NCBI RefSeq assembly: GCF_030815955.1
Contig: NZ_JAUSXK010000001.1
Span: forward strand, 2,294,001-2,358,000
Length of the DNA stretch: 64,000 nt
Origin: Microbacterium murale
Lineage (GTDB): Bacteria; Actinomycetota; Actinomycetes; Actinomycetales; Microbacteriaceae
Reading direction: 5' to 3'
The notes beneath the pieces were generated by a model. That model saw only the letters and a list, made by a program, of their open reading frames with translations. It did no database searches and had not been told where the DNA came from. Shown piece by piece: positions 25,147 to 34,547 of the stretch (positions within the stretch are counted from its first letter, which is position 1; each line of letters starts with the position of its first letter). Position numbers and translations under genes: made by a program.

Positions 25147-26595
25147 ATGACTGAGCTGCACGACCTGACGGCGAACGAGCAGTTGGTGGCGCTTCGTGCG
25201 CGCGAGGTCAGCCCTGTCGAGCTCACCCGGCACTATCTCGACCGCATCATGCGCCTGGACGATGGCCTCGGTGCCTTCGTCGAGGTGACAGCGGATGCTG
25301 CGCTCGCCCGCGCAGCGGCACTCGGCGACGAAGCGCCGGAGGGCGCGCTGTGGGGCTTGCCGTTCGCCGACAAGGACCTTGTTCCCCGCGCGGGTGTGCC
25401 GACGCGATTCGGCTCCCGGCTGCATCAGGACTTCGTGCCGGATGCGACCGCGGATCAGGCCGCGGTGCTCGACGAGGCCGGGGGCATCAGCCTCGGAAAG
25501 ACGAACACTCCGGAGTTCGGCCTCACCGGCTACACCGAGACGCAGATCGCTCCGCCCGCGCGTGACCCGTGGACCCCGATCAACGGCGCCGGCGGATCGA
25601 GCGGCGGTGCCGCGACTGCGGTGGCTGCGGGGCTGCTTCCCCTGGCGCCGGCATCCGATGGCGGTGGGTCTATTCGGATTCCTGCTGCGACCGTCGGCGT
25701 CGTCGGCATCAAACCGTCGCGGGGGAGGGTGCCGTTCGCATCGGGTCTCGACAGCCCCGGTGGCCTGCCGGTGGCGGGGCCCATCGCGCGTACCGTGGCG
25801 GATGCCGCGTTGCTGCTCGATGTGCAGGTGGCCGGGCGACGGTACTCGTACGCGACGGCCGCGCCGGGTGCGGGGTTGTTCCTCAACGCAGCGACGGCGG
25901 ATACGGCATCCGCTCGCATCGGCGTGACGACCGTCTCGCCGTGGGATGACAGCGAGGACATCCGGCTCGATCCCGAGGCATCGCGCGCGGTCGACGTCGC
26001 GACGGCGCTGCTCGCGGATGCCGGGCATGGCGTCGACCGGTTCGATTGGCGTCCGCGCGGCTATGCGGAGCTGTTCACGACCATCTGGCGCACGAGCGCC
26101 GCACGGATGAATCTCTCGGATGCAGAGCTCGAGCTCGTGGAACCGATCACCGCATGGCTCGTGCGCGAGGGCCGGGAGCTGACAGGGGCGCAGGTGCTCG
26201 AAGCGCTCGCCGCGGCGACGGTGTTCGAGCGCGAGACCATCACAGCGTTCGCCCTGTTCGATGCCGTGCTGACACCGGCGCTCGCGCTGCCACCACAGCC
26301 GGTCGGATGGTTCCACCCGACGGATGCGAGCGCGAACTTCTCGCAGCAGGTGCGCTACGCGCCCTACTCGAGCTTCGTGAATGTGGCAGGGTTGCCGGCG
26401 ATCGTCGTGCCGGTGACGCTGAGCGCGTCAGGGCATCCGGTGAGCGTGCAGTTGATCGGTCGACCGGGCGGAGAGGCGCGGATAATCACGCTCGCCGCGG
26501 AGTTGGGAGCGCAGGGTCGGCGCGTTGCCGCGACCGGCTGCCTGGCGCGAGTAGCGTTCGGCGTTCAGTCGGCGGTACCCGCGCGGGTAGTGTGA
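25147..26595 (+). CDS. Amidase (amidase signature family)
   Basis: A 482-residue amidase that hydrolyses a carboxamide to acid and ammonia through a Ser-cisSer-Lys triad. The catalytic lysine lies in FADKDL, and the Gly/Ser-rich loop GGSSGGAA plus GGGSIRIPA supply the two serines. Length is typical. GatC/GatB are not adjacent, so this is a free-standing catabolic amidase rather than the tRNA amidotransferase subunit. TAGGCT at 25135-25140, six bases before the ATG, suggests a leaderless mRNA. Confidence 0.92.
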   Translation: MTELHDLTANEQLVALRAREVSPVELTRHYLDRIMRLDDGLGAFVEVTADAALARAAALGDEAPEGALWGLPFADKDLVPRAGVPTRFGSRLHQDFVPDATADQAAVLDEAGGISLGKTNTPEFGLTGYTETQIAPPARDPWTPINGAGGSSGGAATAVAAGLLPLAPASDGGGSIRIPAATVGVVGIKPSRGRVPFASGLDSPGGLPVAGPIARTVADAALLLDVQVAGRRYSYATAAPGAGLFLNAATADTASARIGVTTVSPWDDSEDIRLDPEASRAVDVATALLADAGHGVDRFDWRPRGYAELFTTIWRTSAARMNLSDAELELVEPITAWLVREGRELTGAQVLEALAAATVFERETITAFALFDAVLTPALALPPQPVGWFHPTDASANFSQQVRYAPYSSFVNVAGLPAIVVPVTLSASGHPVSVQLIGRPGGEARIITLAAELGAQGRRVAATGCLARVAFGVQSAVPARVV

Positions 26596-26617
26596 GGCAT
26601 GACGGAGGGACGCCGCA

Positions 26618-27325
26618 GTGATCACTCGGTTCGAAGAACTTGACTGGCAGCCCACACCGATCGGCGACCTCATGCTGAGGCGCCGTACCGAGCCGGCGGT
26701 CGGCCAGGAGATCTACGAGGTGAAGCTCGGCGACGAGTACCTCATGTCGAGCCTGTTCACAGTGGCCGAGGAAGAGCTCGCTCACCTGGGGCTCGCCGCT
26801 GTCGAGGGCGATGAACTCTCGGTCCTGGTCGGCGGGCTCGGCCTCGGGTACACGGCCGTCGCCGCACTGCGCGACGAGCGTGTGCGTGCGCTCACTGTGA
26901 TCGACCGGCTCGGTGCCGTGATCGGCTGGCACGAGCGGATGCTGCTGCCGGTGTCGACCGAGCTCGTGAGCGATGCGCGCACGACCTTGGTGGAGGATGA
27001 CTTCTTCGCCGTGATGCGGGCCGCGCCTGCGAAGGGCCAGAGCGGGTACTCCGCCATCCTGCTCGATGTGGATCACTCCCCGCGGCACCAGCTCGACCCG
27101 ACGCACGCCGACCTGTACGACGCGGCCGGGCTGCGCGCGCTCGACCGCCATCTCGCGCTGCGCGGGGTCTTCGCTCTCTGGTCGGATGATCCGCCTGATG
27201 ACGACTTCATGGTCGAGATGAACGCCGTGTTCGACGAATCGGCAGCGCACGTCGTCGACTTCGACAACCCGGTCACCGGTGGTGTGTCGTCCAACACGAT
27301 CTACGTCGGGCGCAGCCGCGGCTGA
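26618..27325 (+). CDS. Spermidine-synthase-like methyltransferase-fold protein
   Basis: A 235-residue Rossmann-fold protein resembling spermidine synthases. A Gly-rich loop VLVGGLGLGYTAVAAL is followed by VIDRLGAVIGWH and a LLDVDHSP segment. The N-terminal tetramerisation region and the aminopropyl-transfer signature are not obvious, so real polyamine synthesis is doubtful. The GTG start follows GGAGGG by eight bases. It converges on the esterase gene at a strong terminator. Confidence 0.78.
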   Translation: MITRFEELDWQPTPIGDLMLRRRTEPAVGQEIYEVKLGDEYLMSSLFTVAEEELAHLGLAAVEGDELSVLVGGLGLGYTAVAALRDERVRALTVIDRLGAVIGWHERMLLPVSTELVSDARTTLVEDDFFAVMRAAPAKGQSGYSAILLDVDHSPRHQLDPTHADLYDAAGLRALDRHLALRGVFALWSDDPPDDDFMVEMNAVFDESAAHVVDFDNPVTGGVSSNTIYVGRSRG

Positions 27326-27350
27326 CCGACTCCGTCGCACACGCGAACGA

Positions 27351-27385
27351 CGCCGCTGCTCCTTCGTGTCGAAGAAGCAGCGGCG
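27351..27385. terminator. Bidirectional hairpin terminator between convergent genes
   Basis: A long inverted repeat: CGCCGCTGCT plus CTTCG, a three-base loop, CGAAG plus AGCAGCGGCG, with a single opposed C/A mismatch. It lies between the spermidine-synthase-like gene and the convergent esterase gene, as expected for a shared terminator. T-tracts are weak on both sides. Confidence 0.7.
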
Positions 27386-27417
27386 CCGCCCGATTCGAAT
27401 CAGTCAGACGACGTCAT

Positions 27418-29607
27418 TCACTCCTGGAACAGGCGCGGTGCGAAGTCGATGAGATTCTTCTGCCAGACGTCCCACCCGTGCGGGCCAGGCGTCACGCCGT
27501 CGAACTCGTACTCGAGGCCGATCGAGTCCATCGTCGCAAGAGATGTCATCATCCCCTGGTAGACGAAGTCGGTGATGTCGCCGATGTAGAAACGGATCAT
27601 GTCGGTGTTGGCGTTGATCGCTTCGACGTCCACTCCGTCTCCGCTGCCGAATCCGGCGGAGAACACACCGATCGAGGCGAACTGATCCGGTTGCGACTTC
27701 ATCACCGACAGCGTGCGCGCGCCACCGGCCGACAGGCCCGCGAGTGCACGCTCGTGCGGATCGCTGCTGACGTTGTAGTTCTGCTCCGTCGTCGGGACGA
27801 CGTTCTCGAGCAGTTCTTTCGGATAGTCATTGACGTTGCCGTTCGGCATCACCACGACCATCGGCTCGATGGAACCGTCGAGCGCCAGGTTGTCGAGGAT
27901 CTGACGCGCGCGTCCGACCTCCACCCAGTCCGTCCAGCTCTGCCCGCCACCGTGGTTCAGCACGAACAACGGGTACGGTTCGGCGCGGTCGGCATCGTAG
28001 CCCGGAGGCGTCCACACGTAGGCGCTGCGCTCCTGACCGGCCACGGTGCTCTGGTAGGTCATGACGTCCAAACCGCCGCCCTGGCCCTCCGGCACGTCGG
28101 TCAGCAGACGGGACTCCTCGCCCTCCACGAGGAAGGTGCTCCACATCGGCTCTGAGGTGACCGAGGTCGGGTTCGACGCGTCCTTGACCGGCTGCCGATC
28201 GACGATGAGGCGGTAGTGGTAGAACCACGGATCCAACGGACCGATGGTCGTCTGCCAGCGGTCGCCGACCTTGTTCATCTCCACGCGCAGCCAGCTGCCG
28301 CCCGGGGCGATGTTCGCCCACACCGAGACGTACTCGGCATCCGCGAAGTCGGTCGTCGTCTCGAACGTGACGAATCCGTCATCGCTGATCCACGGCGTCG
28401 GTGTGGTGCCGGATGCCGGCGTCTCGAAGCGCTCGGTGAGTGCGGTGTGCCCCTCGCTCATCGCCGGATCGGATGCTTCGCCCGTGAAAAGTCGCGGTGC
28501 GAAGTCGATCAGGTTCTCCTGCCAGGCGTTCCAGTTGTGACCGGCGTCGGGGTTGACGCCGTCGAACTGGTACTCGAGGCCGAGCTCGTCGAACTTCTGG
28601 AACGAGTCGTAGACGTCGTTGTGCGCGGCATCCGTGGCGTTGCCTACGTAGACGCGGAACAGGTCGGTCTTGTCGTTCATCTTCTGGACGGGCATGTCGT
28701 CGAGTTCGCCGAAGCGGCCGGCGCCGAAGGTGCCGATCGCCGTGAACTCACCAGGGAGCTCGCTGAAGACCTCGAACGTCTGACCGCCGCCCATCGACAG
28801 CCCGGCCAGTGCCCGCTTGTTCCTCGACGGCGACACGTTGTAGGCGCCCTCCACTGCGGGAACGATGTTGTCCATCAGCTCCGCGGAGAAGTCCGACACG
28901 TTGCCGTTGCCCATCACGACGAGCATGTCCTCCAACTGGCCGGACAACCACAGGTTGTCGAGGATCTGCTCTGCGCGACCGACCTCGACCCAGTCGCGGT
29001 AGCTCTGGCCGCCGCCGTGCTGCAGGTACAGCACCGGGAGCTTCTTGCCCTTGGGCGTGTAAGTCGGAGGCACCCAGACGAGCGCTTCGCGTTCCTCGTT
29101 CTCGACCGAACTGGTGTACGTCAGCGTCTCGATCGTGCCCGCATCCTCAGGGGCGTCCGCGAGGAGCGCGGCCGACTCGCCGGGGATGAAGAATGTGCTC
29201 CATTCCGGCTCTGATGCCACGCTGGTGGGGTTGCTGGCGTCCTTGAGTACCTTGCTGTCGTCGCCGGTGACCTGGTAGTAGTACAGGCCGGGCTCGAAGG
29301 GGCCGTATGTGGCGGTCCAGTTGGCGCCGCTGCGCTGCAGACCGATCTGGGCCCAGTTGTGGGACGGGCCGAAGTTGCCTTCGACGACGACCTGCGACAC
29401 CGGTCCGACAGCCTCTTCGACCGCCGCGCCCGGCACGCTGATCCTCAGGTAGCCGTCGTCCTGCACGGTCACCCAGGGGGTGGCGGCAGTCGCAGGGGCG
29501 GCGAATGCCAGCCCCGCGGCGGCAACGAGAGCGGCGGTCAGCAGTGCCGCCGTTCGTCTCGTTCTTCCGAGCCGGCTCGAACGCCGACTCTCGGATGTGA
29601 TCTCCAT
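27418..29607 (-). CDS. Secreted esterase with two tandem esterase-D-type modules
   Basis: A 729-residue exported enzyme. The basic N-terminus and hydrophobic stretch ending at Ala-Thr-Ala-Ala form a signal peptide (about residues 1-42). Two homologous halves follow, each with an immunoglobulin-like N-domain (YYYQVTGD and FYHYRLIVD regions, each followed by KDASNPTSV) and a feruloyl-esterase/esterase-D alpha/beta-hydrolase domain. The first half has GLSMGGG around the nucleophile. The second has GLSAGGA. Both end in IDFAPRLF. The family deacylates plant cell-wall or other esters outside the cell. The duplication inside one chain is unusual. Confidence 0.87.
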   Translation of the reverse strand: MEITSESRRSSRLGRTRRTAALLTAALVAAAGLAFAAPATAATPWVTVQDDGYLRISVPGAAVEEAVGPVSQVVVEGNFGPSHNWAQIGLQRSGANWTATYGPFEPGLYYYQVTGDDSKVLKDASNPTSVASEPEWSTFFIPGESAALLADAPEDAGTIETLTYTSSVENEEREALVWVPPTYTPKGKKLPVLYLQHGGGQSYRDWVEVGRAEQILDNLWLSGQLEDMLVVMGNGNVSDFSAELMDNIVPAVEGAYNVSPSRNKRALAGLSMGGGQTFEVFSELPGEFTAIGTFGAGRFGELDDMPVQKMNDKTDLFRVYVGNATDAAHNDVYDSFQKFDELGLEYQFDGVNPDAGHNWNAWQENLIDFAPRLFTGEASDPAMSEGHTALTERFETPASGTTPTPWISDDGFVTFETTTDFADAEYVSVWANIAPGGSWLRVEMNKVGDRWQTTIGPLDPWFYHYRLIVDRQPVKDASNPTSVTSEPMWSTFLVEGEESRLLTDVPEGQGGGLDVMTYQSTVAGQERSAYVWTPPGYDADRAEPYPLFVLNHGGGQSWTDWVEVGRARQILDNLALDGSIEPMVVVMPNGNVNDYPKELLENVVPTTEQNYNVSSDPHERALAGLSAGGARTLSVMKSQPDQFASIGVFSAGFGSGDGVDVEAINANTDMIRFYIGDITDFVYQGMMTSLATMDSIGLEYEFDGVTPGPHGWDVWQKNLIDFAPRLFQE

Positions 29608-29709
29608 CGATTCCTCATCTCGTGTGACTCGGCCGACTCGGGTGGGGCGCGGGTGGCGTGCCTCGCACCGGGTCGGATGGGGGAGTGCGGATGAACCCGC
29701 TGCAACTGT

Positions 29710-29787
29710 ATTTACAACGTCGTAAATCCGTACGCGGACACTCTTGCAGGACAGAGCAGCTCAGGTCAATGCCAATTTCCAACGTTG
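29710..29787. promoter_or_regulatory. Two related palindromes upstream of the esterase gene
   Basis: ATTTAC-AACGTC-GTAAAT at 29710-29727 is an 18-base near-perfect inverted repeat. CAACGTTG at 29780-29787 is a perfect one inside a longer TTC/GAA-flanked site. Both centre on ACGT and lie about 100 and 170 bases before the esterase start, in the 220-base gap to the exporter gene. This pattern suits a LacI- or TetR-type repressor controlling a secreted catabolic enzyme. Confidence 0.5.
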
Positions 29788-29828
29788 TGAAGAGATGGCG
29801 CGATGAATGTGCAGCGGGCGGAGCCGTC

Positions 29829-31229
29829 TCAGCGCCGGACGCGGGCGCGTGACTTGGCGACGCTGGCGAGGGTCTCGCGCAGCGGGGTGCCGAGATAGAG
29901 CCCGAGCGATGCGCCGGCGGCCAGGCCGATACCGATGGAGCCTGCGAGCACGAGCGGACTGATGCTGACCAGCATCCCCTCGGCAGTGCCGTCGGAGTCG
30001 GCCAGCCCGAGCAGGCCGCGGAAGACCGCCGAACCCGGGACGAGGGGGACGATCGCCGCAGTCGTGACGGCGACGGACGGGACATGGAAGTTCCTGGCGA
30101 TCAGGATGCCGATGAAACTCGCCATGAGCGCACCGACGCCGCTCGCCGCAGCCTCGTGAATATCGAGGAGGATCGCGACGTTGTAGCCGACGATCGCGAT
30201 GACGCTCAGTCCGGCACTCACGAGGATGATCCGCAGGCCCGCGCCGTTGAACAGGGCGACGGCGACGGCGATGATCACGGAACCTGCGATCTGATGGAGG
30301 AGTGATCCGAACGGCAGGATGTCATCCGGAAGCGCCATGCTGAATCCCGCCAGTCGGGCGAGCTCGAGCCCGATCAGAATGCCGAGGACGACGCCGACCG
30401 TCTGCATCGTGAGGTCGAGGATGCGGCCGCCCGCGGTGAGCGCGAATCCGTCGATCGCATCCTGCGCCGCTCCGACGACGGTGAGTCCGGAGAGCATCAG
30501 CACGATGCCTGAGGCGACGATGATCGACGGCTGCACATGATCGAACGGCGCGATGCCTGCGGCGCCGAGTGCGGAAGTCGCAGTCGCAATGACCGTGATG
30601 ACGAAGGCGCCGGCGATCTGGCTGAAGAACGACGGCACCTGCAGGCGTGCGAGGCCGGCCTGTGTGAACGCCGCGCACAGGGCCGCGATGAAAGTCAGCA
30701 GGATGATGATGGGCGAAGCGCTGAACAGGATGGCGACGCCCACGGTGAGCAGCGCTCGGGCGATGATCACGACGAGGGGACGGTACAGGAACGGCGTGCG
30801 ACGGATGATCCGGAAGGCCATTCGCGCGGCATCGAGGTCGAGTCCGTCAGCGATGTCGACGAGCAGCGCCTGCAGGCGCTGAAGCTTGGCGTGATCGGGG
30901 GACGCCGCACGCACGACGCGCATCAGGGTGGTCGGCCAGTCCTCCTCGCCGCGATGGTACGAGACGCTGATCGCATTGAAGGTGACTTCGACCTGCACCC
31001 CGGTCAATCCGTATACGCGAGCCACGCGAGTGATCGCGAACGTGACGTCGTGCGCTGAGGCGCCGACCGCGAACATCGATTCGCCGATCCGCAGCGCGAG
31101 GTCGAGGATCTTGACGACTATCGTCTCGCCCAGCACGGGGTGCATCTCGGTGAGCGCCACCTTCGACGGATCGGTGCTGATGGCGCGGCGGACGGAAGTC
31201 AACAACCTCCAGTGGCGTTCGGGGGACAT
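29829..31229 (-). CDS. Threonine/serine exporter family membrane protein (ThrE-like)
   Basis: A 466-residue membrane protein with a soluble N-terminal domain (DUF1212-like, with GESMFAVGASAHDV and VTFNAISVSYHRGEED) followed by about ten transmembrane helices (DUF3815-like second half). This is the layout of Corynebacterium ThrE, which exports L-threonine and L-serine by proton motive force. The ATG at 31229 has CACAAT six bases upstream (leaderless type). A GTG at 31265 that overlaps the stop of the preceding gene is an equally possible start and would add 12 residues. Confidence 0.85.
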   Translation of the reverse strand: MSPERHWRLLTSVRRAISTDPSKVALTEMHPVLGETIVVKILDLALRIGESMFAVGASAHDVTFAITRVARVYGLTGVQVEVTFNAISVSYHRGEEDWPTTLMRVVRAASPDHAKLQRLQALLVDIADGLDLDAARMAFRIIRRTPFLYRPLVVIIARALLTVGVAILFSASPIIILLTFIAALCAAFTQAGLARLQVPSFFSQIAGAFVITVIATATSALGAAGIAPFDHVQPSIIVASGIVLMLSGLTVVGAAQDAIDGFALTAGGRILDLTMQTVGVVLGILIGLELARLAGFSMALPDDILPFGSLLHQIAGSVIIAVAVALFNGAGLRIILVSAGLSVIAIVGYNVAILLDIHEAAASGVGALMASFIGILIARNFHVPSVAVTTAAIVPLVPGSAVFRGLLGLADSDGTAEGMLVSISPLVLAGSIGIGLAAGASLGLYLGTPLRETLASVAKSRARVRR

Positions 31230-31261
31230 ACCTCCATTGTGTCGAGGAGGCGACCGGGGCG

Positions 31262-31594
31262 TCACCCCCGCGGGGGTGTGCCGCGGTGAAGGCGAAGTCG
31301 GCCAGGAGCGAACGGCAGCACCGGTGCCCGGTACTCGAGCGCTGACGAGTCATCGGGGTGGAGTGTGAAGTCGGCTTCACCGAAGCGCCAGAGCCTGTTG
31401 AAGAGGAACACGCCGAGCGTCACCGTCTCGTCAGACGGCACCTGCCAGGTGCCGAGGCCCCACTGCGTGGGCTGACCGCGCCCCGCGATGACGAGCGTGG
31501 GTCTGACTCCGGCGTACAGCGCGAACCAGGGCTTGTGCATGGTCAGTTCGATGCGACGGGTTCCGCCGATGCTCACCGGATTGTCGGCGCTCAC
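31262..31594 (-). CDS. Small hypothetical protein
   Basis: A 110-residue soluble, beta-rich-looking protein of unknown family, with no signal peptide or membrane segment. Its GTG start overlaps the stop of the nuclease gene by four bases (GTGA), and its stop overlaps a possible start of the ThrE-like gene in the same way. The three genes therefore form a coupled minus-strand unit. Function cannot be read from the sequence; a structural or immunity partner of the nuclease is only a positional guess. Confidence 0.6.
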   Translation of the reverse strand: MSADNPVSIGGTRRIELTMHKPWFALYAGVRPTLVIAGRGQPTQWGLGTWQVPSDETVTLGVFLFNRLWRFGEADFTLHPDDSSALEYRAPVLPFAPGRLRLHRGTPPRG

Positions 31595-32376
31595 AGGATC
31601 ACGTCATCCGCGGTGGCCAGAGTCCGCCAGCCTGCCGGGCGCACGGCCTGTGCTGCCAGCACATCGGCATCCGGCAATGCGCCGAAGTCGATGCCGGTCA
31701 TGTCGGCGATGTCCGCGATGGGTGCTTGGAAGGTGCGGAACGCCCCCAGCGGCGGTGCGACGAGAAGACCCTCGGAGGTGTCGACCAATTCGGACTGGTC
31801 GAGGACGAAGCCGGTGGCGGCGAGTCCGCTCGGGCTCTGCCATGCGGCGACTTTCCAGAAGCGGAGGGGGATCCGGATGCCGCGGTAGGGCGGATCGTCG
31901 TCAGCGAGCGTCGGCGCGGTGAAGACCGACACGCGTTGGTCGGTCGTCTCGGCGTAGTCGAGCACGTGGTCCTCGAGGCCGAGCCAGAGCTCTTTGGACT
32001 GATTGAAGCCCGCTGCCTGCGGCGCTGCGTTCGGGTAGAAGAAAGTTGCTTCCGTCGCATCCCGCGCTTCGTCGGCCGAGCCCCAGCCGGGGTCGCGGCG
32101 GCGCACGAGGTGACCGCGATCGAGGTCGTTTCGCGCATACACATCCGGACCGGTCTGCTCGTCCGCGGGGAGCCGCGGATCGAGGCGCCAATCGCCGGTG
32201 CGCGGCACATCGACAAGACGCGCACCGTCGATGTTCACGCCCGTGACTGCGGCAAGACGGCGCTGCGGCTCGACCAGAACGGAGAACCGCGGATAGGTGA
32301 GCTCCCGAACTTCGAGCGCGGGCTTGGGCATCGGAAGCGGCGTGGCCAGGAACCCGGCGTCGTACCCGTCAGTCAT
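31591..32376 (-). CDS. DNA/RNA non-specific endonuclease (DRGH family)
   Basis: A 261-residue protein with the signature of the NUC1/Serratia-type nucleases, NDLDRGHLVRR, in which the histidine activates water and a metal ion cuts DNA and RNA. A TEATFFYPNAAPQAAGFNQ segment supplies the Asn-containing second motif. No signal peptide is visible at the chosen start, so it may act inside the cell or leave by another route. An upstream ATG (32385) is possible. The longer open frame beyond it is not credible coding sequence. Confidence 0.85.
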   Translation of the reverse strand: MTDGYDAGFLATPLPMPKPALEVRELTYPRFSVLVEPQRRLAAVTGVNIDGARLVDVPRTGDWRLDPRLPADEQTGPDVYARNDLDRGHLVRRRDPGWGSADEARDATEATFFYPNAAPQAAGFNQSKELWLGLEDHVLDYAETTDQRVSVFTAPTLADDDPPYRGIRIPLRFWKVAAWQSPSGLAATGFVLDQSELVDTSEGLLVAPPLGAFRTFQAPIADIADMTGIDFGALPDADVLAAQAVRPAGWRTLATADDVIL

Positions 32377-32450
32377 GTGTTCCATCGTGCCGGATGCGGC
32401 GGGGTCGCGGATACCAGGATGCAGGTGTTCGAGCCGTGACCTGCTCCGCG

Positions 32451-33257
32451 TCACGCGAGCGGCGCGGGATGAAGTCGCGTGATCTCTCGCGTGGCGAGGT
32501 CGATCATGACGGCGGTGTCCTCGGGGATGCGGGTCCATCCTTCCGCGTCGAGGCCGCTGGAGATGACATGGATCGCGTCGTCCGTGATGCGGTAGTCCAT
32601 CGCGTAGTACTCGGTCGCGTGGCTCGCGGGCATCGCATCGTCCGACTCGAAGAGCTTGCGCAAGGACTGGACCGGCGAATCGACGCGGCTGTTGACGTGA
32701 ATCGCGAACAGTTTCGTCGGCGTGAGAAGGAGCGCGTTGAGGCTCGAGTTCGGGAACTCGCGCACCAGGATCTCGAGCGCACGCGTGACGCCTTGTGCTT
32801 CGTCGCCCTCAGCGTCGTCGGTGCATTGCATGATGAGACGGAAATAGCGCTCGCTGTCGGTGTCGCCGATCAGCTTCGCTCGAGACGCCGCGCTGAGTTG
32901 CTCTTCGAGGTGGGCGATCGGCGCGATGTGGCCGTTGTGGGCGAAGGCGTACCCGCCATCGGTGAACGGATGAGTGTTCGCGAGTGACACCGGCAGACCG
33001 CCTGTCGCCCATCGCAGGTGCACGAGCCCGCAGCATCCCAGCGCCTGCTCTGCGAGTGCCGCGTACTGCGGATCGACGGATGCGTTCTGTGCCGAGGAGA
33101 CCGCTTCGGTCGGTTCATCGACCGAGCGATGCCATGCCATGCCCCACCCGTCGCCGTGCACCTCGGTGAGCGCGGTGAAGGTGTCGAAATCCTCGCGACC
33201 GAGAACATCGACGACGGAGGTCGGGTGGGTGGTGACGTAGCCGAGCAATCTGCACAC
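32451..33257 (-). CDS. Class II glutamine amidotransferase (YafJ-like)
   Basis: A 268-residue Ntn-type glutamine amidotransferase. After the GTG start the second residue is Cys, the N-terminal nucleophile, within MCRLLGY. GDGWGMAW, LVHLRWATGG and HPFTDGGYAFAHNG form the glutamine pocket. No synthase domain is attached, as in YafJ/DUG3-type proteins, which in yeast degrade glutathione or gamma-glutamyl compounds. The divergent neighbour is a GCS2-family ligase, so the pair may deal with gamma-glutamyl metabolites. Confidence 0.88.
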   Translation of the reverse strand: MCRLLGYVTTHPTSVVDVLGREDFDTFTALTEVHGDGWGMAWHRSVDEPTEAVSSAQNASVDPQYAALAEQALGCCGLVHLRWATGGLPVSLANTHPFTDGGYAFAHNGHIAPIAHLEEQLSAASRAKLIGDTDSERYFRLIMQCTDDAEGDEAQGVTRALEILVREFPNSSLNALLLTPTKLFAIHVNSRVDSPVQSLRKLFESDDAMPASHATEYYAMDYRITDDAIHVISSGLDAEGWTRIPEDTAVMIDLATREITRLHPAPLA

Positions 33258-33319
33258 GATGCGATTCTCCTCTCGTCGTCGAGCTTTCTCCTTTCGGGCT
33301 CTGCAGGCAAACTGGGCGC

Positions 33320-34480
33320 ATGCGTACTGTCGGTGTTGAAGAAGAACTGCTGCTGGTCGATGCCGAGAGCGGGCGACCGCGATCGGTTGCCGCGCGCACC
33401 CTGCAGTACGCCGGAGAGGCCGCGAAGCCTGCGGAGCCGATCAACGGCAGCGCCGGCGCGGCTGAGCGGACAGCCGCCTCCGGCGATGCGCCTGGGGGCT
33501 CCCTTGAACATGAGCTTCAGCAGCAGCAGATCGAGACGGACACGATTCCGCACACCGACATGATCGCGCTCGGCGACGGCGTGCGTGCGTGGCGGGACCG
33601 TGCGATCACTGCCGCACGCCGTGCCGGTGCTCGCGTGATCGCCTCGGGGACGTCGCCGCTGCCGGTCGGAGCCGCGATCGTCGGCAAGCCGCGATACCTG
33701 AAGATGGTCGAGCACTTCGGCCTGACGACCACAGAGCAGCTCACAGGAGCGTGCCACGTTCACGTCTCCATCGAGTCGGACGAAGAAGGCGTCGGAGTGC
33801 TCGACCGCATCCGCGGCTGGTTGTCCGTGTTGCTCGCGCTGAGCGCGAACTCTCCCTTCTGGCAGGGGGAGGACACGAAGTACGCGAGTTTCCGCTCTCA
33901 GGCCATGGTGCGCTGGCCTACCGCCGGTCCGACCGAGGCATTCGGGACTGCCGAGAGGTATCACGAGCTCGTCTCCTCGATGATCGCCTCCGGCGCCATT
34001 CTCGATGAGGGCATGGTCTACTTCGACGCCCGGTTGTCGCACCACTATCCGACCGTCGAGATCCGTGTCGCGGATGTCTGCCCGGATGCTGCGGACACCG
34101 TGCTGGTCGCGGCTCTGTGCCGCGGCCTGGTCGACACGGCGGCCGCTGCGTGGAGCGCGGGGGAGGAGCCGCTGCCGCTCTCTGTCTCGATGCTGCGGCT
34201 CATGAGCTGGCAGGCCGGACGGTTCGGCATCGAGGGCGACCTGATCGATCCGCGAACGCTCAAGCCGCGTGCGGCACGCGAGGTCGTGGCCGATCTCGTC
34301 GATCATGTTCGTGTGGCGTTGCGCGAGAACGGCGACGAGGCACTAGTCGACGCTCAGATCGAGCAGATCTTCACCCGAGGCAACGGGGCGATGCGCCAGC
34401 GCGCCATGCTCGAGAAGACCGGCCAGCTGAGCGACGTCGTCGCCGACCTCGCCACGGCCACCGCGGGCCTCGACGGCTGA
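33320..34480 (+). CDS. Glutamate-cysteine ligase type 2 family protein (YbdK-like carboxylate-amine ligase)
   Basis: A 386-residue member of the GCS2 family, which joins the gamma-carboxyl of glutamate to an amine with ATP. The N-terminal TVGVEEELLLVD and the central ACHVHVSIES and DARLSHHYPTVEIRVADVC motifs are diagnostic. Actinobacteria use mycothiol instead of glutathione, so the true product is probably another gamma-glutamyl or carboxylate-amine compound. It is divergent from the class II glutamine amidotransferase gene. Confidence 0.9.
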   Translation: MRTVGVEEELLLVDAESGRPRSVAARTLQYAGEAAKPAEPINGSAGAAERTAASGDAPGGSLEHELQQQQIETDTIPHTDMIALGDGVRAWRDRAITAARRAGARVIASGTSPLPVGAAIVGKPRYLKMVEHFGLTTTEQLTGACHVHVSIESDEEGVGVLDRIRGWLSVLLALSANSPFWQGEDTKYASFRSQAMVRWPTAGPTEAFGTAERYHELVSSMIASGAILDEGMVYFDARLSHHYPTVEIRVADVCPDAADTVLVAALCRGLVDTAAAAWSAGEEPLPLSVSMLRLMSWQAGRFGIEGDLIDPRTLKPRAAREVVADLVDHVRVALRENGDEALVDAQIEQIFTRGNGAMRQRAMLEKTGQLSDVVADLATATAGLDG

Positions 34481-34547
34481 AGGCTAGCGAGCGCGTCGCA
34501 GTATTGGCCGATCTCGAGGGAGTGAGCGACTGACTAGGCTTCGACGG

